Shown: positions 4,855 to 5,901 of the stretch, one piece after another
Layout of the letters: every line of letters begins with the position of its first letter
How positions within the stretch are numbered: position 1 is the stretch's first letter
DNA from: JBEHYA01 sp048498415
GTDB taxonomy: Bacteria > Pseudomonadota > Alphaproteobacteria > UBA9219 > RGZA01
Reading direction: 5' to 3'
DNA length: 5,901 nucleotides
Assembly: GCA_048498415.1 (NCBI GenBank)
Contig: JBEHYA010000103.1
Location: forward strand, 1-5,901
Position numbers and translations under genes: made by a program
Notes under the pieces: generated by a model
What the model saw: only the letters and a program-made list of their open reading frames with translations
Told to the model about the DNA's origin: nothing
Databases searched by the model: none

Positions 4855-5901
4855 ATGATCAAGATTGCCGTCTTATTGCCGCCTGCATTGCCGCCGCTGC
4901 TGGCGCTGATCGCTGAAAATGAACTGCGCGCGCTGGCGAAGGCGGTGCCGGACGATACCCAATTGATCGTGGGTGTGGCGGATAACGCGTTGATGAAACG
5001 TCTTTCCGGCCAGCTTGAAAATGTACAACTGCGCGCCTATCGCTATGCCAGCCTCACCGCTGCAGAAGTAGCGCTGCTGTACCAGATACCTGTCGAAGCG
5101 GGACAGACCTATGTATGCCCGAGTGATGGCGCGCTCGATTTCACCGATTGCAACCTCTGGATATTGCGGGGCGTGCCGATGGGGCGGGTGGCCGCTGTGC
5201 GCCCGATCGTCGCCATGCCGTTTGACTGGCTGCACCGCTATATCCCGATGCCGGGCACCATCATGGCGATGCGCGATGCGCTGCTCACCACCCGTGATGC
5301 CGTAGGCGTGCTGGCGACCAGCCCGCGCATTGCGGATGACAGCGCCAGTTTTGCCGGCGCGCGCCGCGCCCGTATTCGCACCCTGGCGCCCTTGCCTTTT
5401 TCGACGCGCGCCACGCACAGCAAGGCAAGCGGCCTGCTGGTGGTGAGTGGTCCTGAATGTGGTGCCGATCTCGATGCTTTATTTCAGACGCTTTCGGATA
5501 TGGACGCGGCTAAAATCACATTTGCCTGCATGGCGGTTCAGCCGGGCGGGTCCGGTGATTTTACGCAAAGAGTGTATGCCTATGCCGCACGCTACGGCCT
5601 TGACACGGCGCTGCGCGCCCAGCATGTCGATGATGCCGCAACGCTGGACCTGCTCCTTTCGTATCACCGCGCGATTTACCCGGCCGGCCACTGGGTGTGG
5701 CAGGAAGCATGGGTTCCGCTGGCCCATGCCTATGACATGGAAATCAAGGGCATGTGCCATCCGCTAACGGCAGATCCGGTGCCCGGGGAGGCGGCCGATT
5801 ACTGGCAAAGCTGGAACCCGCTCGAGCAGGGCCGCGCCCCGGTGCCGCCTGATGACGCCCCGGCGATGCCCCGCAAGGCAGGAGGCATGTATGGACGACG
5901 C
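4855..5901 (+). CDS. Unrecognised protein, possible degenerate GT-B glycosyltransferase (3' end beyond window)
   Basis: An open frame of 349 codons with no stop before the window edge; I do not recognise the family. It begins MIKIAVLLPPALPPLLALIA, a hydrophobic first strand more like a Rossmann beta-alpha unit than a signal peptide. Then come DDTQLIVGVADNA (about 37-49), a Trp/Pro/Met-rich middle (LRGVPMGRVAAVRPIV, FDWLHRYIPMPG), and a second alpha/beta part starting GLLVVSGPECG (about 193-203). That part continues through ITFACMAVQPGG and DDAATLDLLLSYHRAIYPAG to HWVWQEAWVPLAHAYDMEIKG. The order of a VVSGPE-like strand, a strand before 'DDAATLDLLLSYH', and a QEAWVPLAHA helix resembles the C-terminal half of GT-B enzymes, but the EX7E glutamates are not evident. 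No Shine-Dalgarno precedes the ATG. It diverges from gmd, so a role in surface glycan synthesis is likely by context only. The visible end is Pro/Ala-rich, probably close to the C-terminus. Confidence 0.8.
   Translation, partial: MIKIAVLLPPALPPLLALIAENELRALAKAVPDDTQLIVGVADNALMKRLSGQLENVQLRAYRYASLTAAEVALLYQIPVEAGQTYVCPSDGALDFTDCNLWILRGVPMGRVAAVRPIVAMPFDWLHRYIPMPGTIMAMRDALLTTRDAVGVLATSPRIADDSASFAGARRARIRTLAPLPFSTRATHSKASGLLVVSGPECGADLDALFQTLSDMDAAKITFACMAVQPGGSGDFTQRVYAYAARYGLDTALRAQHVDDAATLDLLLSYHRAIYPAGHWVWQEAWVPLAHAYDMEIKGMCHPLTADPVPGEAADYWQSWNPLEQGRAPVPPDDAPAMPRKAGGMYGRR
5880..5885 (+). promoter_or_regulatory. Perfect Shine-Dalgarno AGGAGG for a following gene
   Basis: AGGAGG lies 5 nt before an ATG at 5891, the strongest ribosome binding site in the window. 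The ATG is in a different frame from the open frame around it, which argues for an overlapping downstream gene. An ATG at 5887 is only 1 nt from the site and is in the existing frame, so it is a poor start. Confidence 0.55.
5891..5901 (+). CDS. Possible start of the next gene (only first codons visible)
   Basis: ATG followed by GAC GAC (Met-Asp-Asp) in a frame shifted relative to the preceding gene, placed 5 nt after a perfect AGGAGG. If real, it overlaps the end of the unrecognised gene and belongs to the same rightward transcript. Nothing can be said of its product. Confidence 0.4.

Noticed and set aside
4873..5418. 181-codon minus-strand open frame
   Set aside because: Its His/Arg-rich composition is typical of antisense frames in GC-rich genes; the plus-strand frame is longer and has alpha/beta protein character.

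Overview
The window looks like chromosomal DNA of an alphaproteobacterium. It is GC-rich by eye and carries a typical proteobacterial MnmE. It also has a 77-residue protein resembling the alphaproteobacterial DUF6489 family and a dispersed palindromic repeat of a kind common in proteobacterial genomes. Genus cannot be fixed from this sequence.

Left block (1-1646, minus strand): three genes read leftward, DUF6489-like protein, then a thioredoxin-like [2Fe-2S] ferredoxin 2 nt later, then mnmE (tRNA U34 modification GTPase), which runs off the left edge before its G4 motif. The gap between ferredoxin and mnmE is almost entirely a 77-bp element (1002-1078). It is two inverted copies of a 34-nt REP-like unit and folds on paper into a perfect cloverleaf with compensatory base changes.

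Middle (1647-2449): a 101-bp divergent spacer, then a complete dienelactone hydrolase-family protein on the plus strand with Cys-Asp-His triad. Its stop codon overlaps, inside one TTAA, the stop codon of the convergent glycosyltransferase gene.

Right block (2446-5901): a surface-polysaccharide locus. A minus-strand pair, gmd (GDP-mannose 4,6-dehydratase) and an overlapping GT4-type glycosyltransferase, would make a GDP-4-keto-6-deoxymannose-derived donor and transfer a sugar. Divergently, on the plus strand, a 349-codon open frame reaches the right edge. It encodes an unrecognised protein with a faintly GT-B-like layout, and a strong ribosome binding site at the very end suggests a further overlapping gene. 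The 4-reductase that would finish a 6-deoxyhexose (Rmd or Fcl type) is not in the window.

No tRNA, rRNA, CRISPR array, transposase or prophage gene was seen. The most unusual structure is the cloverleaf repeat abutting the start of mnmE; the most open gene question is the rightmost protein.
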